From assembly GCA_000380225.1 (NCBI GenBank), contig KB904821.1:5011159-5075158 (forward strand): 64,000 bases of DNA, read 5' to 3'. Below are positions 62,658 to 64,000 of the stretch, in pieces (the stretch's first letter is position 1; each line of letters starts with the position of its first letter). Position numbers and translations under genes: made by a program. Source of the DNA: a filamentous cyanobacterium ESFC-1 (GTDB lineage: Bacteria; Cyanobacteriota; Cyanobacteriia; Cyanobacteriales; Spirulinaceae). The notes beneath the pieces are model-generated. The model was given only the letters and a program-made list of their open reading frames with translations, was not told where the DNA came from and did not search any database.

Positions 62658-63986
62658 ATGGAAGTACGGAAAAAAATTGCTATTTTAGGTGGAGGAGTAA
62701 CAGGAGTTGTAGTTGCTGGAGAACTAGCCAAAGACAACACTCTTTTCGATGTCACTCTGATCGAGAAATCGTCTGTTCTGGGAGGCCTTCATCGAAACTT
62801 TAAAAAAGATGGCTTAAACTACGATATAGGTGCATTTGTTTTACCCACAAGTCATAGTTTATTTAAAACCTTTCCTGAAGTTAAAAAAATATGTTTACAG
62901 ATTAAAAATAATATGGGATCTGTGACCCTCAACGGTAATATAGATAAATATCCATGTACAATTAGTGGCTACATTCGAGATAACGGTATTAGTGGCTTCG
63001 CCTCCGCTTGCTTGAATACTATTCTTTGTAAATTTCAACATCGCGATCGGAGTACATTACCATCATTTATAAAGTATTACATTGGTGCCGATATTTATGA
63101 AAAATCTGGGCTGAGAGGTTATATAGAACGTTTGTATGGAATGAAAGATGAAGAAGTAGATATTGAGTTTGCAACAAAAAGACTGAGTGAAATTCAGAAA
63201 GCCGCTTCAATTAAAGCAATTGCAACTAAAGCCTTACGGGGCAGAAGAACAGCCTTGGTAGAACCCCCCACATTGAAAGAAGTCGTAGTCAGACCCTCAG
63301 AAGGCTTTCAGAAAATTTATAAAACGGTAGAAAAGACTTTGATTGCTCAGGGAGTTAATCTTTCGCTGAATTGCGAAATGAAATCTGTAAACCGTAAGGG
63401 AGAAGGTTTTGAAATAAAATTCGCAGAAGGAACAAAAGAGTATTATGACAGAGTAATATCTACAATTCCCATAGAAGCTATTTCTCGACTAATTGATCAG
63501 CCTCTCCAAAAACAACTAGAGTACAAAAAGCTACTCTCTCTGTTCTATCGTTTCAGTGGCGAGTTAGGCTACGATAGCAATATTTTACATAACTTCACCA
63601 ACAAAAGCCCTTGGAAAAGGATTACGACTTTTTCCAAATACTATGGAACCTATGAAGGAGATGAATATTTTGTTGTTGAAATTACATTGGGAGATGAAGA
63701 TAAGATTGATATCGAACAACAAAAGCAAGAGTTTGAACGTTATGTTCAAAATTTAGGTTTATTCCAAGGCCAGCTAAAATTTCAAGGTAGTTTAATTATT
63801 GGCAATGCTTATCCAGTCTACCGACGGAATTGCCTTCAAGGAGTCGTTGATACCAAACAAAGTTTGCAAAAATGGGGATTAGAATTAGCAGGTCGTCAAG
63901 GCGAGTTTGACTATATATCTTCCTATGATGCTGCCGCTAACGCCATCAGTTTGGCCAATAAAATCAAAGCAGATTACTGCAACTAA
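62658..63986 (+). CDS. FAD-dependent amine-oxidase-like / protoporphyrinogen-oxidase-like protein
   Basis: A 442-residue flavoprotein with an N-terminal Rossmann motif, AILGGGVTGVVVAGELA (about 8-24), the Glu of LIEKSSVLGGL, and a GLNYDIGAFVLP block typical of the amine oxidase/UDP-galactopyranose mutase-like superfamily. Near the end is AGRQGEFDYISSYDAAANAI. The exact reaction is unknown; glycan loci often carry such proteins acting on sugar nucleotides or polyprenols. It appears complete, ending 14 bases before the window end. Confidence 0.8.
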   Translation: MEVRKKIAILGGGVTGVVVAGELAKDNTLFDVTLIEKSSVLGGLHRNFKKDGLNYDIGAFVLPTSHSLFKTFPEVKKICLQIKNNMGSVTLNGNIDKYPCTISGYIRDNGISGFASACLNTILCKFQHRDRSTLPSFIKYYIGADIYEKSGLRGYIERLYGMKDEEVDIEFATKRLSEIQKAASIKAIATKALRGRRTALVEPPTLKEVVVRPSEGFQKIYKTVEKTLIAQGVNLSLNCEMKSVNRKGEGFEIKFAEGTKEYYDRVISTIPIEAISRLIDQPLQKQLEYKKLLSLFYRFSGELGYDSNILHNFTNKSPWKRITTFSKYYGTYEGDEYFVVEITLGDEDKIDIEQQKQEFERYVQNLGLFQGQLKFQGSLIIGNAYPVYRRNCLQGVVDTKQSLQKWGLELAGRQGEFDYISSYDAAANAISLANKIKADYCN

Positions 63987-64000
63987 AAATTCAAGAAATT

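Overview
The window is a 64 kb piece of a cyanobacterial chromosome, most likely from a filamentous, Oscillatoria-type organism; the species cannot be fixed from sequence alone. The signs are the very frequent HIP1 octamer GCGATCGC in and between genes, heptanucleotide tandem repeats of the CCAATAA type, NDH-1 genes (ndhD, ndhF) next to the RuBisCO regulator gene rbcR, cyanobacterial kinase architecture, and five Uma2 (DUF820) genes. No rRNA, CRISPR array, prophage or intact insertion sequence was seen. One tRNA, tRNA-Ala(GGC), is present.

Layout. 1-7.5 kb: an SDR-dioxygenase fusion, a GerMN lipoprotein, and a divergent pair made of a TerB-dynamin GTPase and a membrane/coiled-coil protein, followed by a broken antitoxin-like gene. 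7.5-16.2 kb: housekeeping genes (ruvB, hisF, tRNA-Ala, mntP, a cytochrome b-like membrane protein with a 32-residue partner, argD, a K+ channel, a class I DAHP synthase). 16.2-21.7 kb: a repeat-rich spacer, then hpnA and a compact minus-strand cluster of tandem N-methyltransferase, PanD-like decarboxylase, gamma-butyrobetaine-hydroxylase-like dioxygenase and CmcI-like methyltransferase. This cluster abuts a 5'-truncated adenylate cyclase. 23.4-28.7 kb: Uma2, gmd, tilS, plsY, an N-terminally broken HigA antitoxin and an intact ParE-type toxin/antitoxin pair. 28.8-36 kb: ndhD, ndhF, thioredoxin, a NnrU/Z-ISO-like protein and rbcR. 36.2-43.6 kb: a Ser/Thr kinase with two tandem periplasmic-binding-protein genes, a Rieske/FAD reductase and two duplicated Uma2 genes. 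43.7-58.5 kb: a surface-polysaccharide locus with Wzm/Wzt ABC export, glycosyltransferases, methyltransferases, a STELLO-like protein, a GT-C-like membrane protein and an O-antigen ligase/polymerase. 58.5-64 kb: more Uma2, a DUF29 protein, a WecA-like initiating transferase, NAD-epimerases (one a remnant) and a FAD oxidoreductase.

How genes work together. The polysaccharide genes form a nearly gap-free minus-strand block from 56.0 down to 43.7 kb. The coiled-coil methyltransferase beside a Wzt with a C-terminal extension suggests chain capping coupled to export. The 17.6-21.6 kb cluster looks like a small biosynthetic pathway: aspartate to beta-alanine (PanD), N-methylation (tandem methyltransferase), then 2-oxoglutarate-dependent hydroxylation (GBBH-like). 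Its product is unknown, and it is the strongest candidate for an undescribed system. The intergenic DNA is rich in dispersed palindromes and tandem repeats, some of them inserted in frame into genes.
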